Shown piece by piece: positions 26,850 to 37,438 of a stretch of 64,000 bases of DNA; position 1 is the first letter of the stretch; each line of letters begins with the position of its first letter. Location of the stretch: assembly GCF_008271655.1 (NCBI RefSeq), contig NZ_VKKX01000011.1, forward strand, positions 248,001 through 312,000, given 5' to 3'. A model generated the notes under the pieces. It saw only the letters and a program-made list of their open reading frames with translations. It was not told where the DNA came from and made no database searches. Made by a program: the position numbers and the translations under genes. This DNA comes from Gemmobacter caeruleus (lineage in GTDB: Bacteria; Pseudomonadota; Alphaproteobacteria; Rhodobacterales; Rhodobacteraceae).

Positions 26850-27557
26850 GTGGTTTTCAAACGGCGCGACAAACGCAGCTATGCCCGGCTTGCCCGGGAA
26901 CTCGTCTATCCCAAGGGCGGGATCCGGCGCGCGGTCATGTATGTGCTGCACCGCATGCGCCGCCTGCCCGACCAGCCGCATCGCATCGCGCGCGGGGTGG
27001 CGGCGGGCACTTTCGTGAACTTCCCCCCGGTCTACGGGGTGCAGATGCTGTCGGCGGCGGCGCTGGCCTTCGTGATGCGCGGCAATGTGCTGGCGGCGCT
27101 GCTGGCCACCTTCATCTCCAACCCGTTGACCACGCCCTTCATCGCGATGGGGTCGCTCAAGCTCGGGCACTGGATGCTGGGGATCGAACGCCCGCTGACC
27201 TTTGGCGAGGTGCTGGCGGCCTTTACCGATGCGGGCTGGCAGCTCTGGCACAATTTCACCGCCATGTTCACCGACGATGTCGCGCATTGGGACAAGCTGA
27301 TCGACTTTTTCTGGTATCTGTTCTGGCCCTATACGATCGGGTCCATCATTCCGGGCATTCTGGCCAGCATCGCGACCTATTACATGACGATCCCGCTGGT
27401 TCATGCCTATCAGAAGCTGCGCGCGGCGCGGTTTTCCGAAAGGGCGGAAAAGCGGCGGGCGCTGCGGGCGCGGCTGAATGCGGCGCATGGTGGTGGCGCC
27501 GCCGCGAATGGCCGCAAGGCCGCGTCGGGGGGTGACGACGCGCCCGGCGCGCCGTAA
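26850..27557 (+). CDS. DUF2062 membrane protein
   Basis: A 235-aa protein with a basic N-terminus, three or four hydrophobic segments, and the DUF2062 core [22 protein letters not shown] and [18 protein letters not shown] charged Ala/Arg C-terminal tail follows. Some DUF2062 proteins are found near glycosyltransferases; the role here is unknown. The start is a GTG, 25 bases after the rsh stop, and the gene precedes pdxJ by 34 bases. Confidence 0.85.
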   Translation: MVFKRRDKRSYARLARELVYPKGGIRRAVMYVLHRMRRLPDQPHRIARGVAAGTFVNFPPVYGVQMLSAAALAFVMRGNVLAALLATFISNPLTTPFIAMGSLKLGHWMLGIERPLTFGEVLAAFTDAGWQLWHNFTAMFTDDVAHWDKLIDFFWYLFWPYTIGSIIPGILASIATYYMTIPLVHAYQKLRAARFSERAEKRRALRARLNAAHGGGAAANGRKAASGGDDAPGAP

Positions 27558-27591
27558 GGTCGGCGCGCGACACTGCGACAGGGAGAGGGCG

Positions 27592-28329
27592 ATGCAGAAA
27601 TTGCGGCTGGGCGTGAACATCGACCATGTGGCGACGGTGCGCAATGCGCGCGGCTCGGCCTGGCCTGACCCGCTGCGCGCGGCGCTGCTGGCCGAAGCCG
27701 CCGGTGCCGACGGCATCACCGCCCATCTGCGCGAAGACCGCCGCCATATCCGCGATGCCGATATGGAGGCGCTTAAGGCCGGGATCGGCATTCCGCTGAA
27801 TTTCGAATGCGCCGCGACCGATGAAATGGCCGATATCGTGCTGCGCCTGCGGCCCCATGCCGTCTGTCTGGTGCCCGAACGGCGCGAGGAACGCACCACC
27901 GAGGGCGGGCTGGATGTCGCGGGCGACCAGGCGCGGCTGACCGATTACATCGCGCCCCTGCGCGCGGCGGGCTGCCGGGTGTCGATGTTCATCGGCCATG
28001 ACCCGCGCCAGATCGAGGCCTCGGCCCGGATCGGCGCGGCGGTGGTCGAACTGCATACCGGCCATTATTCCGACCTGCATGCCGAAGGCCGCCAGGCCGA
28101 GGCCGAGGCCGAGCTGGACGCCCTGCGCGCGGGCGCGCGGCTTGCGGCCTCGCTCGGGCTGGAGGTACATGCGGGCCATGGTCTGACCTATGAAAACGTG
28201 GCCCCCGTCGCCGCGATCCCGGAACTGCACGAGCTGAATATCGGGCATTTCCTGATCGGCGAGGCGATCTATCTGGGTCTTGGCCCCGCGATCGAGGAAA
28301 TGCGCCGCCGCATGGATGCGGCGCGATGA
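27592..28329 (+). CDS. pdxJ: Pyridoxine 5'-phosphate synthase
   Basis: TIM-barrel enzyme of 245 aa that closes the pyridoxine ring from 3-amino-2-oxopropyl phosphate and deoxyxylulose 5-phosphate in vitamin B6 synthesis. Signature blocks: [30 protein letters not shown] with the catalytic His/Glu region, [15 protein letters not shown] and [13 protein letters not shown] strong GGGAGAGGG ribosome site precedes the ATG. Its stop overlaps acpS (ATGA), the usual pdxJ-acpS pair. Confidence 0.96.
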   Translation: MQKLRLGVNIDHVATVRNARGSAWPDPLRAALLAEAAGADGITAHLREDRRHIRDADMEALKAGIGIPLNFECAATDEMADIVLRLRPHAVCLVPERREERTTEGGLDVAGDQARLTDYIAPLRAAGCRVSMFIGHDPRQIEASARIGAAVVELHTGHYSDLHAEGRQAEAEAELDALRAGARLAASLGLEVHAGHGLTYENVAPVAAIPELHELNIGHFLIGEAIYLGLGPAIEEMRRRMDAAR

Positions 28330-28736
28330 TCCTCGGTATCGGCACCGATCTTGCCAATATCGACCGGATCGCCGCCGTGCTGGAACGGCATGGCGACCGT
28401 TTCCGTAACCGCGTCTTCACGCCGGTCGAACAGGCCAAGGCCGAAAGCCGCAGCCGCGCGGTCGCGGCCACCTATGCGAAACGCTGGGCCGCGAAAGAGG
28501 CCTGTTCCAAGGCGCTTGGCACCGGGTTGCGCATGGGGATTTCCTGGCGCGACATGGCGGTCACCAATCTGCCCAGCGGCCAGCCGACCCTGCATCTGAG
28601 CGGCTGGGCGGCCGAACGTCTGGCCGCCATGACCCCGCCGGGCCATGAGGCCGTGCTGCATCTGACGCTGACCGACGATCACCCCTGGGCGCAGGCCTTT
28701 GTCGTCATAGAGGCCCGGCCCCGCACGGCGGCGTGA
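28326..28736 (+). CDS. acpS: Holo-[acyl-carrier-protein] synthase
   Basis: Transfers the phosphopantetheine arm from CoA to acyl carrier protein; 136 aa. The metal-binding Asp is in [12 protein letters not shown] and the second motif is [17 protein letters not shown]. Overlaps pdxJ by four bases. A 72-base gap containing TTGACT separates it from lepB, so a fresh promoter is possible there. Confidence 0.95.
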   Translation: MILGIGTDLANIDRIAAVLERHGDRFRNRVFTPVEQAKAESRSRAVAATYAKRWAAKEACSKALGTGLRMGISWRDMAVTNLPSGQPTLHLSGWAAERLAAMTPPGHEAVLHLTLTDDHPWAQAFVVIEARPRTAA

Positions 28737-28808
28737 AGGTGGCCTTGCAAACTTGACTCCGCGCCCCCGCGCGCGCATGAAGCCGCCGGAACCAGAAATG
28801 AGGCAGCA

Positions 28809-29597
28809 ATGGCAAGCAAGGAAAAGTCGGGCGAGAGCATTGCCGACTGGGGCAAGACGATCGCATGGGCGCTTGTCATCGCGGGGCTGTTCCGCACGCT
28901 GCTGTTCCAGCCGTTCTGGATTCCGTCGGAATCGATGAAGGACACGCTGCTGATCGGCGACTTCGTCTTTGTGAACAAGATGGCCTATGGCTATTCGAAA
29001 TATTCCTGCCCCTTTTCGATGTGCCCGATCACTGGCCGCATCCTGGGCAGCGAACCGCAGCGCGGCGATGTCGTGGTGTTTCGGCATCCGGTCAACGGGT
29101 CGGATTTCATCAAGCGGCTGATCGGCCTGCCGGGCGATACCATCCAGATGAAGAACGGCGTGCTCTGGCTGAACGGGCAAGAGGTGCCGCAGGTGCCCGA
29201 TGGCCAGTTCGAGGAAATCTATGAGCCGCAGGGCCCGATGGGCAACCTGCCGCGCTGCGAGAATGGCCCGGTGGGGCAGGGCGGCATCTGCACCCGTTCG
29301 CGCTTTGTCGAGACGCTGCCGGAAGGGCGCAGCCATCATGTGCTGAACATCGACAGCAACGGCTATGGCGACAATACCGATGTCTTTACCGTGCCGCCGG
29401 GGCATTACTTCTTCATGGGTGACAACCGCGACAATTCCACCGACAGCCGCTATAGTCAGGCCGTGGGCGGCGTGGGCATGCTGCCGGCGGAATATCTGAT
29501 CGGCCGTGCCGACCGGATCATCTTTTCCTCGGCGGGGCGGTCGATGCTGTTCTTCTGGACCTGGCGGTCTGACCGCTATTTCAAGGCGATCGAGTGA
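28809..29597 (+). CDS. lepB: Signal peptidase I
   Basis: Membrane-bound protease of 262 aa that removes signal peptides from exported proteins. A single N-terminal membrane helix (about 17-36) is followed by the catalytic Ser42 in IPSESM and the catalytic lysine near residue 102 in [10 protein letters not shown]. The [11 protein letters not shown] block is complete. Between them is an insert with [11 protein letters not shown] and [14 protein letters not shown]; such inserts vary between families. Its stop overlaps the rnc start (GTGA). Confidence 0.96.
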   Translation: MASKEKSGESIADWGKTIAWALVIAGLFRTLLFQPFWIPSESMKDTLLIGDFVFVNKMAYGYSKYSCPFSMCPITGRILGSEPQRGDVVVFRHPVNGSDFIKRLIGLPGDTIQMKNGVLWLNGQEVPQVPDGQFEEIYEPQGPMGNLPRCENGPVGQGGICTRSRFVETLPEGRSHHVLNIDSNGYGDNTDVFTVPPGHYFFMGDNRDNSTDSRYSQAVGGVGMLPAEYLIGRADRIIFSSAGRSMLFFWTWRSDRYFKAIE

Positions 29598-30283
29598 AAC
29601 TGTCGGCGGATCTCCGTGATTTTCAGACCCGGCTGGGACATGATTTTGCCCGGCCGGATCTGCTGTCGCGCGCGGTGACGCATTCGTCGTTTTCCTCGCC
29701 GACCCGGTCCGACAATCAGCGGCTGGAATTTCTGGGCGACCGGGTGCTGGGCCTTGTCATGGCCGAGGCGCTGATGGCGGCCGACCGGGGGGCGGCCGAA
29801 GGGTTGCTTGCGCCGCGCTTCAACGCGCTGGTGCGCAAGGAAACCTGCGCCGATGTGGCGCGCGGCATCGGTCTGGGCGATGTGCTGAAACTGGGCCGGT
29901 CAGAGATGATGTCGGGCGGTCGGCGCAAGGATGCGCTGCTGGGCGACGCGATGGAGGCGGTGATCGCCGCCGTCTATCTGGATGCCGGGCTGGAGGCCGC
30001 GCGCGCGCTGGTGCTGCGGCTGTGGGGCGGGCGGATCGGCGCCGTCGAGGCCGATGCCCGCGACGCCAAGACCTCGCTTCAGGAATGGGCGCAGGCCCGG
30101 GGGCAGACCCCGCCGGTCTATACCGCGCTTGGCCGCGCGGGGCCGGATCATGAGCCGGTCTTCACCGTCGAGGTGCGGCTGGCCTCGGGCGAGGCCGAAC
30201 AGGCGCAGGCCGGAACGAAACGGGCGGCGGAGCAGACCGCTGCCAAGGCGCTTCTGGCGCGGATGGAGGGCCGGAATGGCTGA
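29594..30283 (+). CDS. rnc: Ribonuclease III
   Basis: Double-stranded-RNA nuclease of 229 aa that processes rRNA and regulates mRNAs. The signature [18 protein letters not shown] carries the catalytic acidic residues, with the second acidic pair in [19 protein letters not shown] double-stranded-RNA-binding domain follows (about 155-225). The start is a GTG overlapping the lepB stop, and the stop overlaps era by eight bases, a tightly coupled lepB-rnc-era unit. Confidence 0.96.
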   Translation: MKLSADLRDFQTRLGHDFARPDLLSRAVTHSSFSSPTRSDNQRLEFLGDRVLGLVMAEALMAADRGAAEGLLAPRFNALVRKETCADVARGIGLGDVLKLGRSEMMSGGRRKDALLGDAMEAVIAAVYLDAGLEAARALVLRLWGGRIGAVEADARDAKTSLQEWAQARGQTPPVYTALGRAGPDHEPVFTVEVRLASGEAEQAQAGTKRAAEQTAAKALLARMEGRNG

Positions 30284-31196
30284 TCAGAACCAAGGGCAGA
30301 AGGCGGGCTTCGTTGCCCTGATCGGAGAGCCGAACGCCGGAAAATCCACGCTTCTCAACCGCATGGTCGGGGCGAAAGTGTCGATCGTCACGCATAAGGT
30401 GCAGACCACGCGGGCGCGTATTCGCGGCGTCTGCATGGAAGGCGCGGCGCAGATCGTCTTTGTCGATACGCCGGGCCTGTTCCGCCCGCGCCGCCGGCTG
30501 GACCGGGCCATGGTCGCGGCGGCCTGGGGCGGGGCGGCGGATGCCGATATCGTGGTGCTGCTGATCGAGGCGCAGCGCGGCCTGACCGAAGGCGTGCAAT
30601 CCATTCTGGACGCCCTGAAGGATCGCGCGGCCAGCCAGACCGTCGCGCTCGCCATCAACAAGATCGACCGGGTCAAGGCCGAAAGCCTGCTCGCGCTGAG
30701 CCAGACCCTGAACGAGGCCTATCCCTTCGCCGAGACCTTCATGATTTCGGCCGAGCGCGGCTATGGCGTGGACAAGCTGCGCGCCTGGCTGGCCAGCCAG
30801 CTGCCCGACGGGCCGTGGTTCTACCCCGAGGATCAGATCGCCGATCTGCCGATGCGGATGATTGCGGCCGAAGTCACGCGCGAAAAGCTGACCCTGCGCC
30901 TGCATGAGGAACTTCCCTATCAGCTGACGGTCGAGACCGAGAAATGGGAAGACCGGCCCGATGGATCGACCCGGATCGACCAGGTGATCTATGTCGCGCG
31001 CGACGGGCACAAGGGCATCGTGCTGGGCCACAAGGGCGAGACGGTCAAGGCCATCGGTCAGGCCGCCCGCGCCGATCTGATGGAATTTCTGGATCGGCCC
31101 GTGCATCTGTTCCTTCAGGTCAAGGTGCGGCCGAACTGGCTGGATGAGCCGGATCGCTATTCCGAAATGGGCCTTGATTTCAAGGATGGCGACTGA
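30276..31196 (+). CDS. era: GTPase Era
   Basis: GTPase of 306 aa needed for 30S ribosome maturation. GTP-binding motifs: GEPNAGKS (G1), the switch region with [13 protein letters not shown] (G3) and NKID (G4). The C-terminal KH domain carries [22 protein letters not shown], which binds the 3' end of 16S rRNA. The ATG lies inside the end of rnc, so translation is coupled. DUF1491 follows nine bases after the stop. Confidence 0.97.
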   Translation: MADQNQGQKAGFVALIGEPNAGKSTLLNRMVGAKVSIVTHKVQTTRARIRGVCMEGAAQIVFVDTPGLFRPRRRLDRAMVAAAWGGAADADIVVLLIEAQRGLTEGVQSILDALKDRAASQTVALAINKIDRVKAESLLALSQTLNEAYPFAETFMISAERGYGVDKLRAWLASQLPDGPWFYPEDQIADLPMRMIAAEVTREKLTLRLHEELPYQLTVETEKWEDRPDGSTRIDQVIYVARDGHKGIVLGHKGETVKAIGQAARADLMEFLDRPVHLFLQVKVRPNWLDEPDRYSEMGLDFKDGD

Positions 31197-31205
31197 GGCC
31201 GGGCC

Positions 31206-31538
31206 ATGGGCGCGCGTCTGGCCAGTGGCGTCTGGGTCTCGGCATATCTGACCCGGCTACGGCTGGCCGATATTCCGGTCTATGTGACGGCGCGGGGCGA
31301 CGATCAGGCGGGCGCCGTGGTGGTGAAATGCGCCCTGCTGGATGGACGCGCGCGCGCCTATCAGCGCAGCTATGATTTTCAGGCCGATGCAAGGGTCTGG
31401 ATGGTTCTGGCCGAGGGGCCGGAACCCGAGGTCGATGCCGCGATCGACCGCGCGCGGCGGTCCGATCCCGACCTCTGGGTGATCGAGATCGAGGATCGCG
31501 CGGGCCGCACCCTGCTGGATGAAGATGGGCTGCGTTAG
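31206..31538 (+). CDS. DUF1491 protein
   Basis: A 110-aa protein of the DUF1491 family, found mainly in alphaproteobacteria and of unknown function. The core WVSAYLTRLRLADIPVYVTARGD and the AGAVVVKCALLDG strand are visible, with a C-terminal DPDLWVIEIEDRAGRTLLDE. It sits between era and recO. Confidence 0.85.
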   Translation: MGARLASGVWVSAYLTRLRLADIPVYVTARGDDQAGAVVVKCALLDGRARAYQRSYDFQADARVWMVLAEGPEPEVDAAIDRARRSDPDLWVIEIEDRAGRTLLDEDGLR

Positions 31539-31587
31539 GGCTTCCTTCATGGCTTGCCGCCAGATTGCCGTCATCGGATAGTGCGGC

Positions 31588-32322
31588 ATGGAGTGGACGG
31601 ATGAAGGCACGCTGATCGCCTCGCGCCCGTTCGGCGAGACATCGGCAATCATCGAGGTATTCACGGCGCTGCACGGGCGCCATGCGGGCGTGGTGCGGGG
31701 CGGCGCCTCGCGCAAGGTGGCGGCTGTGCTGCAACCGGGCAGCCAGGTTGCAGTGGCCTGGCGGGCGCGGCTGGACGATCATCTGGGCGTCTTCACCGTC
31801 GAACCCCTGCGCAGCCGCGCGGTATTGATGGGCGATCCGCTGGCTTTGGCCGGCTTGAACGCGGTCTGCGCCATGCTGCGCTTCGCCCTGGCGGAGCGGG
31901 AGGCACATCCAGACCTTTACCGACGCACGCAGGCGCTTCTGGCGGGGATGGAGGGGGCGGACTGGCCGCCCGACTATCTGCGATGGGAACTGGCGCTGCT
32001 GGAGGATCTGGGCTTCGGGCTGGATCTGTCGCGCTGCGCGGTGACGGGGGCGCGTGACGATCTGGCCTTTGTCAGCCCGAAAACCGGGCGGGCGGTCAGC
32101 CGGCAGGGCGCGGGCGACTGGGCCGCGCGGCTGTTTCCCTTGCCGCAAGGGATGCTGGGACAGGGTCCGCTGACGGGGCAGGAACTGCGCGAGGGCCTTG
32201 CGATTACCGGGCATTTCCTCGGGCGGGAACTGGCGCAGCTGGATCCGGGCCTGCCGCTGCCCGAGGCGCGGGCGCGGCTGATCGACCGGCTGAACCGGCG
32301 GGATCGACCCGAACCGACATGA
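31588..32322 (+). CDS. recO: DNA repair protein RecO
   Basis: RecFOR recombination mediator of 244 aa that helps load RecA at gaps. The N-terminal OB fold starts [26 protein letters not shown] and contains VVRGGASRK. The helical central part and [23 protein letters not shown] identify the family. The usual cysteine-rich zinc knuckle is reduced to a single cysteine here. The MFS gene begins shortly after it. Confidence 0.93.
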   Translation: MEWTDEGTLIASRPFGETSAIIEVFTALHGRHAGVVRGGASRKVAAVLQPGSQVAVAWRARLDDHLGVFTVEPLRSRAVLMGDPLALAGLNAVCAMLRFALAEREAHPDLYRRTQALLAGMEGADWPPDYLRWELALLEDLGFGLDLSRCAVTGARDDLAFVSPKTGRAVSRQGAGDWAARLFPLPQGMLGQGPLTGQELREGLAITGHFLGRELAQLDPGLPLPEARARLIDRLNRRDRPEPT

Positions 32323-32383
32323 AATGTCGATCCTGACGCAGACCGGCGGCGTGACTTGTCGCCAAATGCGGGCGGAGACGCTG

Positions 32384-33601
32384 ATGGCCACCAGATACAT
32401 ACCGCTGTTCTTGCAGCATTCGCCTACGCCGAGGATCCAGTCCTTTGCGACGCTTGCCGGATTGGAGGCCGCAGTGCGCGGCGTGCTGATCTCGGTCATG
32501 CCACTGACCATGTATGACGCGCTGCGCGATGCGGCGACGGTCAGCCAGGTCTATTTCCTGGTCGGGTTGGCCTCGCTCTGCTGGGGTTTGCTGGTGCCCT
32601 GGCTGACCCGCTATATCCCGCGCCGCTGGATGTATACGCTGGGTTGCTGCCTTTATCTGCTGGCGATGGCGCTGGCCTGGTTCGGCCCGCCGCTGCTGAT
32701 GCCGGTCGCGCTGCTGTCGATGGTGCTGGCGACGGCGACCTGCTTTGTCTGTTTCAACGCCTATGTGCTGGATTATGTCGCCCGCGCCGATCTGGGCCGC
32801 ACGCAGAGCCTCCAGATGTTTTACGCCGCTGCACCCTGGGCGATCGGGCCGATGACCGGGGTCTGGTTGCGCGGCCTCTGGGCGCCGTTGCCCTTTGTCG
32901 TCGCGGCGCTGTTCGCGCTGCTGCTGCTGACAACCTTCTGGGTGCTGCGGCTGGGCAATGGCAAGCAGATCCAGCGCGCGCGCGGCCCCGCGATCAACCC
33001 GCTGGCCTATCTGGGGCGTTTCCTGCGCCAGCCCCGGCTGATCGCGGGCTGGATGTTCGCGGTGGTGCGCAGCTGCGGCTGGTGGGTCTATATCGTCTAC
33101 CTGCCGATCTTTTGCATCGAGGCCGGGTTGGGCGACAAGGTGGGGGGCTTTGCCCTGTCGGTGTCGAATGCGACACTGTTCCTGACGCCCGTCCTGTTGC
33201 GGCTGGTCTATCGCCATTCGGTGCGGCGCGTGGTGCGCGGGGCGATGGCCTGGTGCATGGTGCTGTTTTGCGCCGCCGCCGCGCTGTCAGCCCTGCCCTG
33301 GCTGACCGTCGCCTGCCTGATGCTGGCCTCGGTCGGGCTGATCATGCTTGATACTGCGGGCGGGCTGCCCTTCATGATGTCGGTCAAGCCGTCGGAACGG
33401 GTGGAGATGGCGGCGGTCTATTCGAGTTTTCGCGACGTGTCGGGCATTCTCACCCCCGGCGTCGCCTGGAGCGTGCTGCTGGTCGCGCCGATCGCCGCGG
33501 TGTTTCTGGCGAGCGGCCTGGGCTTTGTCGCGGCATTCGTGGTGGCGGGGCGATTGCATCCCCGCCTCGGGGTGGCGCGGCCATCCCGGGGCGGGGCCTG
33601 A
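32384..33601 (+). CDS. Major facilitator superfamily transporter
   Basis: A 405-aa transporter with about twelve hydrophobic segments. Substrate unknown. An open frame extends to an ATG at 32324, but that N-terminus (SILTQTGGVTCRQ) is not membrane-like, while ATG 32384 has GGAG six bases upstream and starts a sensible N-terminus MATRYIPLFLQHSPTPR. A conserved-looking charged loop (RYIPRRWMY) follows helix 2. The gene is followed by a 10-bp inverted repeat and the convergent mcd. Confidence 0.86.
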   Translation: MATRYIPLFLQHSPTPRIQSFATLAGLEAAVRGVLISVMPLTMYDALRDAATVSQVYFLVGLASLCWGLLVPWLTRYIPRRWMYTLGCCLYLLAMALAWFGPPLLMPVALLSMVLATATCFVCFNAYVLDYVARADLGRTQSLQMFYAAAPWAIGPMTGVWLRGLWAPLPFVVAALFALLLLTTFWVLRLGNGKQIQRARGPAINPLAYLGRFLRQPRLIAGWMFAVVRSCGWWVYIVYLPIFCIEAGLGDKVGGFALSVSNATLFLTPVLLRLVYRHSVRRVVRGAMAWCMVLFCAAAALSALPWLTVACLMLASVGLIMLDTAGGLPFMMSVKPSERVEMAAVYSSFRDVSGILTPGVAWSVLLVAPIAAVFLASGLGFVAAFVVAGRLHPRLGVARPSRGGA

Positions 33602-33628
33602 GGTCTGCCGGGGGCCATCCGGCAGACC
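33602..33628. terminator. Hairpin between the MFS gene and mcd
   Basis: Perfect 10-bp stem GGTCTGCCGG/CCGGCAGACC (33602-33611 with 33619-33628) with loop GGGCCAT, directly after the MFS stop and 15 bases from the mcd stop. No T-run on either side, so it is a likely but not classical terminator. Confidence 0.6.
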
Positions 33629-33642
33629 GCTCTCAACAGGGG

Positions 33643-35307
33643 TCAGTCCAGCAGGCGGCGGGCGATGACCTGCGCCTGAATTTCGGCCGCCCCCTCAAAG
33701 ATATTGAGAATGCGGGCGTCGCAGAGGATGCGGCTGATGCGATATTCCAGCGCAAAGCCGTTGCCGCCATGGATTTGCAGCGCGTTGTCGGCGCAGGCCC
33801 AGGCGACGCGGGCGCCCAGCAGCTTGGCCATGCCGGCCTCCAGATCACAGCGCTTGTCATGATCCTTTTGCCAGGCGCTGAAATAGGTCAGCTGGCGCGC
33901 GATCATGATCTCCACCGCCATCATCGCCAGCTTGGAGGCGATGCGCGGAAATTCGATCAGCGATTTGCCGAATTGCTTGCGATCCTCGGCATAGCCCATG
34001 CCGGTTTCCAGCGCCGATTGCGCCACGCCGATGGCGCGGGCGCCGGTCTGGATGCGGGCGCTTTCAAAGGTCTGCATCAGCTGTTTGAAGCCCTGACCGG
34101 CGACGCCGCCCAGCAGGTTGGCGCCCTTCACCTTGAACCCGTCAAAGCCCAGTTCGTATTCCTTCATGCCGCGATAGCCCAGCACCTCGATCTCGCCGCC
34201 GGTCATGCCGGGGGTCGGGAAGGGAACCTCATCGGTGCCCGGGGTCTTTTCGGCCAGGAACATCGACAGGCCGCGCCAGTCTGTCGTGTCGGGGTCGGTG
34301 CGCGCCAGCAGCGTCATGACATGGGTCCGCGCGGCATGGGTGATCCAGGTCTTGTTGCCCGTCACCTCCCAATCGTCGCCGACCTTGACCGCGCGGGTGC
34401 GCAGGCTGCCTAGATCGGAGCCGGTATTCGGCTCGGTGAAGACGGCGGTCGGAAGGATCTCGCCGCTGGCCAGCTTGGGCAGCCATTCGGCCTTTTGCTC
34501 GGGCGTGCCGCCGCACAGGATCAGTTCCGCGGCGATCTCGCTGCGGGTGCCCAGGCTGCCGACGCCGATATAGCCGCGCGACAGCTCCTCGCTCACCACC
34601 ACCATCGAGGCTTTGGACAGGCCGAAGCCACCGAATTCCTCGGGGATGGTCAGGCCGAACACGCCCATTTCCGACAGCGACTCGATGATCTCCATCGGGA
34701 TCAGCTCGTCCTTCAGGTGCCAGTCATGCGCGAAGGGGATTACCCGCTCATCGGCAAAGCGGCGGAACTGGTCGCGGATCATCTCCAGCTCTTCGTCGAG
34801 CCCGGTGGCGCCAAAGGTCGCGCGGCCGTGATTATCCCGCATCAGTGCCACGAGCGCTGCACGCGCGGCGGGGCTGTTGCCCTGTGCAATCAGCGTGGCG
34901 GCGGCGGGGCCGGGGGTCCAGCTCTGGTCAAGATCCGCAAGGCGCGCAGTTTCGTTCTGCGACATCGGGATGCCGCCGGCGATCTGCGCCAGATATTCGC
35001 CAAAGCCGATCTGAAGGATCAGCGCCTCCATCGCGCCCAGATTGCCCTGTTCGGCCAGCCGACCGGCCCAGGCGTTCAGTTGGCGCAGCGCCTCGGTATA
35101 GGTTGCCAGCCAGCTCAGCGCATGGGCAGCATATTGCTCGGTCTCCAGTGCGGCGCCGGAGATCTTGCCATTGGTCGAGACCCGCGCGCGCAGCGCCTCG
35201 CGCCCGGCAACGAACAGCGCCTCGACTTCGGGCAGGGCGGCGGCGGTAAGGGCGGTGAGGTCCGGCAAAACGGGCGAAGCGGGCGCGGTCTGTCCATCAT
35301 GCGGCAT
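33643..35307 (-). CDS. mcd: Methylsuccinyl-CoA dehydrogenase
   Basis: Flavoprotein of 554 aa in the ethylmalonyl-CoA pathway, oxidising (2S)-methylsuccinyl-CoA to mesaconyl-CoA. It has an acyl-CoA dehydrogenase core (about 165-554) with TEPNTGSDLGSLRTRA, NKTWITHAA, SARIQTGARAIG, RKQFGKSL and LQIHGGNGFALEY. Ahead of it is a helical extension of about 160 residues that ordinary acyl-CoA dehydrogenases lack; that extension and the N-terminus MPHDG are typical of Mcd. Electrons would pass to ETF, whose genes are at about 45 kb. Assignment as Mcd rather than another long acyl-CoA dehydrogenase rests on this architecture and the presence of mcl1. Confidence 0.87.
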   Translation of the reverse strand: MPHDGQTAPASPVLPDLTALTAAALPEVEALFVAGREALRARVSTNGKISGAALETEQYAAHALSWLATYTEALRQLNAWAGRLAEQGNLGAMEALILQIGFGEYLAQIAGGIPMSQNETARLADLDQSWTPGPAAATLIAQGNSPAARAALVALMRDNHGRATFGATGLDEELEMIRDQFRRFADERVIPFAHDWHLKDELIPMEIIESLSEMGVFGLTIPEEFGGFGLSKASMVVVSEELSRGYIGVGSLGTRSEIAAELILCGGTPEQKAEWLPKLASGEILPTAVFTEPNTGSDLGSLRTRAVKVGDDWEVTGNKTWITHAARTHVMTLLARTDPDTTDWRGLSMFLAEKTPGTDEVPFPTPGMTGGEIEVLGYRGMKEYELGFDGFKVKGANLLGGVAGQGFKQLMQTFESARIQTGARAIGVAQSALETGMGYAEDRKQFGKSLIEFPRIASKLAMMAVEIMIARQLTYFSAWQKDHDKRCDLEAGMAKLLGARVAWACADNALQIHGGNGFALEYRISRILCDARILNIFEGAAEIQAQVIARRLLD

Positions 35308-35440
35308 GGCGATTCCTCGAATTCTGCGGTTGCGAGATTGGTAATCCCTTCGCAGTTGCAGCGCAAGAAAAATTCAATTTCGCGCCGTCAACCTACAAGA
35401 TTATGTCCTGTCAATGGATTCTCCTGTCTTCCCCATAGGC

Positions 35441-35470
35441 AAAAGGCCCCGGACAATGCCGGGGCCTTTC
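35441..35470 (-). terminator. Intrinsic terminator of pckA
   Basis: Stem AAAGGCCCCGG / CCGGGGCCTTT (about 35442-35452 with 35459-35469) and loop ACAATG. On the minus strand it ends CCGGGGCCTTTT, about 50 bases after the pckA stop, a classical terminator. The opposite strand also has TTTC after the stem. Confidence 0.88.
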
Positions 35471-35519
35471 TTCAGTTCCAAATATTCCGGGCCTCTGGCG
35501 GCAGAACCCCCGCTGCGGC

Positions 35520-37118
35520 TCAGCCGATCGCGGCGGCCTTCACATCGGCGTCGATGAAGGGCACATATTGGCCGAAATTGTCGGCGAACATGGTGACCAG
35601 CTTTTGTGCCTGCGCGTCATAGGCGGCCTTGTCGGCCCAGGTGTCGCGCGGGTTCAGCAGGGTCGCATCGACGCCCGGCACCGAAACCGGCACTTCAAAG
35701 CCGAAATTCGGATCCTTGCGGAACTCGACCTTCGACAGCGACCCGTCCAGGGCGGCGGTCAGCAGCGCGCGGGTCGCCTTGATCGGCATCCGCTTGCCCA
35801 CGCCATGCTTGCCGCCGGTCCAGCCGGTATTCACCAGCCAGCATTCGGCGCCGGTCGCGGCGATCTTTTCCTGCAACAGCTTGCCATAGACCTCGGGGCG
35901 GCGCGGCATGAAGGGCGCGCCAAAGCAGGTGGAGAAGGTCGGCGTCGGCTCGGTCACGCCGCGCTCGGTGCCCGGGGTCTTGGAGGTGAAGCCGGACAGG
36001 AAGTGATACATCGCCTGCGCCGGGCTCAGCCGCGCGATCGGCGGCAGCACGCCAAAGGCGTCGCAGGTCAGCATGATCACATTCTTCGGCTCGCCGCCCA
36101 GCCCGTTTTCCGAGGCATTGGAGATGTAATCGAGCGGGTAGGCGCAGCGCATGTTCTGCGTCAGGCTTGCATCGTCGAAATCCAGCTCCAGCGTCTCGGG
36201 ATCGTAGACCATGTTCTCGATCACGGTGCCGAATTTGGAGGTGGTGCCATAGATCTCCGGCTCGGCCTCGGCCGACAGGTTGATCGTCTTGGCGTAGCAG
36301 CCGCCTTCAAAGTTGAAGATGCCCTTGTCGGACCAGCCATGTTCGTCATCGCCGATCAGGATGCGCGACGGGTCGGCCGAGAGCGTGGTCTTGCCGGTGC
36401 CCGACAGGCCGAAGAACACCGCGGCGTCCGCCGGGTTGCCGATGGCATGGTTGGCCGAGCAGTGCATCGCCATGACGCCCTTGCCGGGCAGGATGTAGTT
36501 CAGCAGCGTGAAGACCGATTTCTTGTTCTCGCCCGCATATTGGGTATTGGCGATCAGGATCAGCTTCTTGTCGAAATTGAGCGCGATCACCGTTTCCGTG
36601 CGGCAGCCATGCCGGGCCGGATCGGCCTTGAAGCTGGGGCAGTTGATGATGGTGAATTCCGGGGCAAAGCTGTCCAGTTCCTCGCGGGCCGGGCGGCGCA
36701 GCAGGTGGCGGATGAACAGCCCGTGCCAGGCCAGCTCCGTGATCACGCGCACGTCGAGGCGGTGTTCCGCATCGGCGCCGGCATAGAGATCCTGCACGAA
36801 ATAATCGCGGCCCTTCATATGGGCCAGCATGTCGCCATGCAGCCGGTCGAAGGCGTCGGCCTCCATCGGGGCGTTGTTTTCCCACCAGATCGTGTTTTCC
36901 ACCGCGGGGGTGCGGACCACGAACTTGTCCTTGGGAGAGCGGCCGGTAAATTGCCCGGTCGTGCAGAGGAAGGCGCCACCGCGCCCGAGGCGCCCTTCGC
37001 CGCGCTGCACCGCCGCCTCCACCAGCGACGGTTCGATCAGGTTGTAATAGACGTTGCCCAGTCCGCTGATGCCCTGGGTTTCGAGGGTTTGGCGGGGGTT
37101 CACGCGTCCATGCGTCAT
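35520..37118 (-). CDS. pckA: Phosphoenolpyruvate carboxykinase (ATP)
   Basis: Gluconeogenic enzyme of 532 aa that converts oxaloacetate and ATP to phosphoenolpyruvate. The kinase P-loop [14 protein letters not shown] (about residue 235) and the substrate block [11 protein letters not shown], with SANHAIG, identify it. Start is the ATG with GGAGAG upstream. It is divergent from chvI across 364 bases; two GTTAGCGCAA-like sites lie in that gap and resemble the operator of the carbon regulator CceR. The pckA-chvI-chvG arrangement is typical of alphaproteobacteria. Confidence 0.97.
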   Translation of the reverse strand: MTHGRVNPRQTLETQGISGLGNVYYNLIEPSLVEAAVQRGEGRLGRGGAFLCTTGQFTGRSPKDKFVVRTPAVENTIWWENNAPMEADAFDRLHGDMLAHMKGRDYFVQDLYAGADAEHRLDVRVITELAWHGLFIRHLLRRPAREELDSFAPEFTIINCPSFKADPARHGCRTETVIALNFDKKLILIANTQYAGENKKSVFTLLNYILPGKGVMAMHCSANHAIGNPADAAVFFGLSGTGKTTLSADPSRILIGDDEHGWSDKGIFNFEGGCYAKTINLSAEAEPEIYGTTSKFGTVIENMVYDPETLELDFDDASLTQNMRCAYPLDYISNASENGLGGEPKNVIMLTCDAFGVLPPIARLSPAQAMYHFLSGFTSKTPGTERGVTEPTPTFSTCFGAPFMPRRPEVYGKLLQEKIAATGAECWLVNTGWTGGKHGVGKRMPIKATRALLTAALDGSLSKVEFRKDPNFGFEVPVSVPGVDATLLNPRDTWADKAAYDAQAQKLVTMFADNFGQYVPFIDADVKAAAIG

Positions 37119-37270
37119 GTGCTTGCTCTCCGGTGCCGCGTCTGGCGCGGCGTCTTTCGGTTCAAGTCGGCAGTCGGGGCCAGTTGACTACCGGTCGCGC
37201 TCCGGACGACGGAGCCGACACGGGCGCTATACCACGTCGCTTTCGGGAAAGAATAGCGACCTTTTTGTCA

Positions 37271-37302
37271 GTTAGCGCAACCAGAGAGGCATTTAGCGCA
37301 AT
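37271..37302. promoter_or_regulatory. Paired operator-like sites, possibly CceR, at pckA/chvI
   Basis: GTTAGCGCAACC (37271-37282) and TTTAGCGCAATC (37292-37303) match the palindrome GTTAGCGCTAAC at 10 and 9 of 12 positions and are spaced 21 bp, two helical turns. Better copies of the same palindrome lie upstream of pyk in this window. CceR controls gluconeogenic and glycolytic genes in Rhodobacter; the assignment is inference from motif memory. Confidence 0.5.
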
Positions 37303-37438
37303 CATCTTGCGCGGCCCCTTTGTCGGGCCCGCGAGGTGAGACAAATTAGCCATTCCTTGAGGAATTTTGCGTCTCATGGAACGGCGGGCGGGGGTGATTC
37401 GCAGTTTGCTGTTGATTCTTGCAGGAGGAAAACCGACT

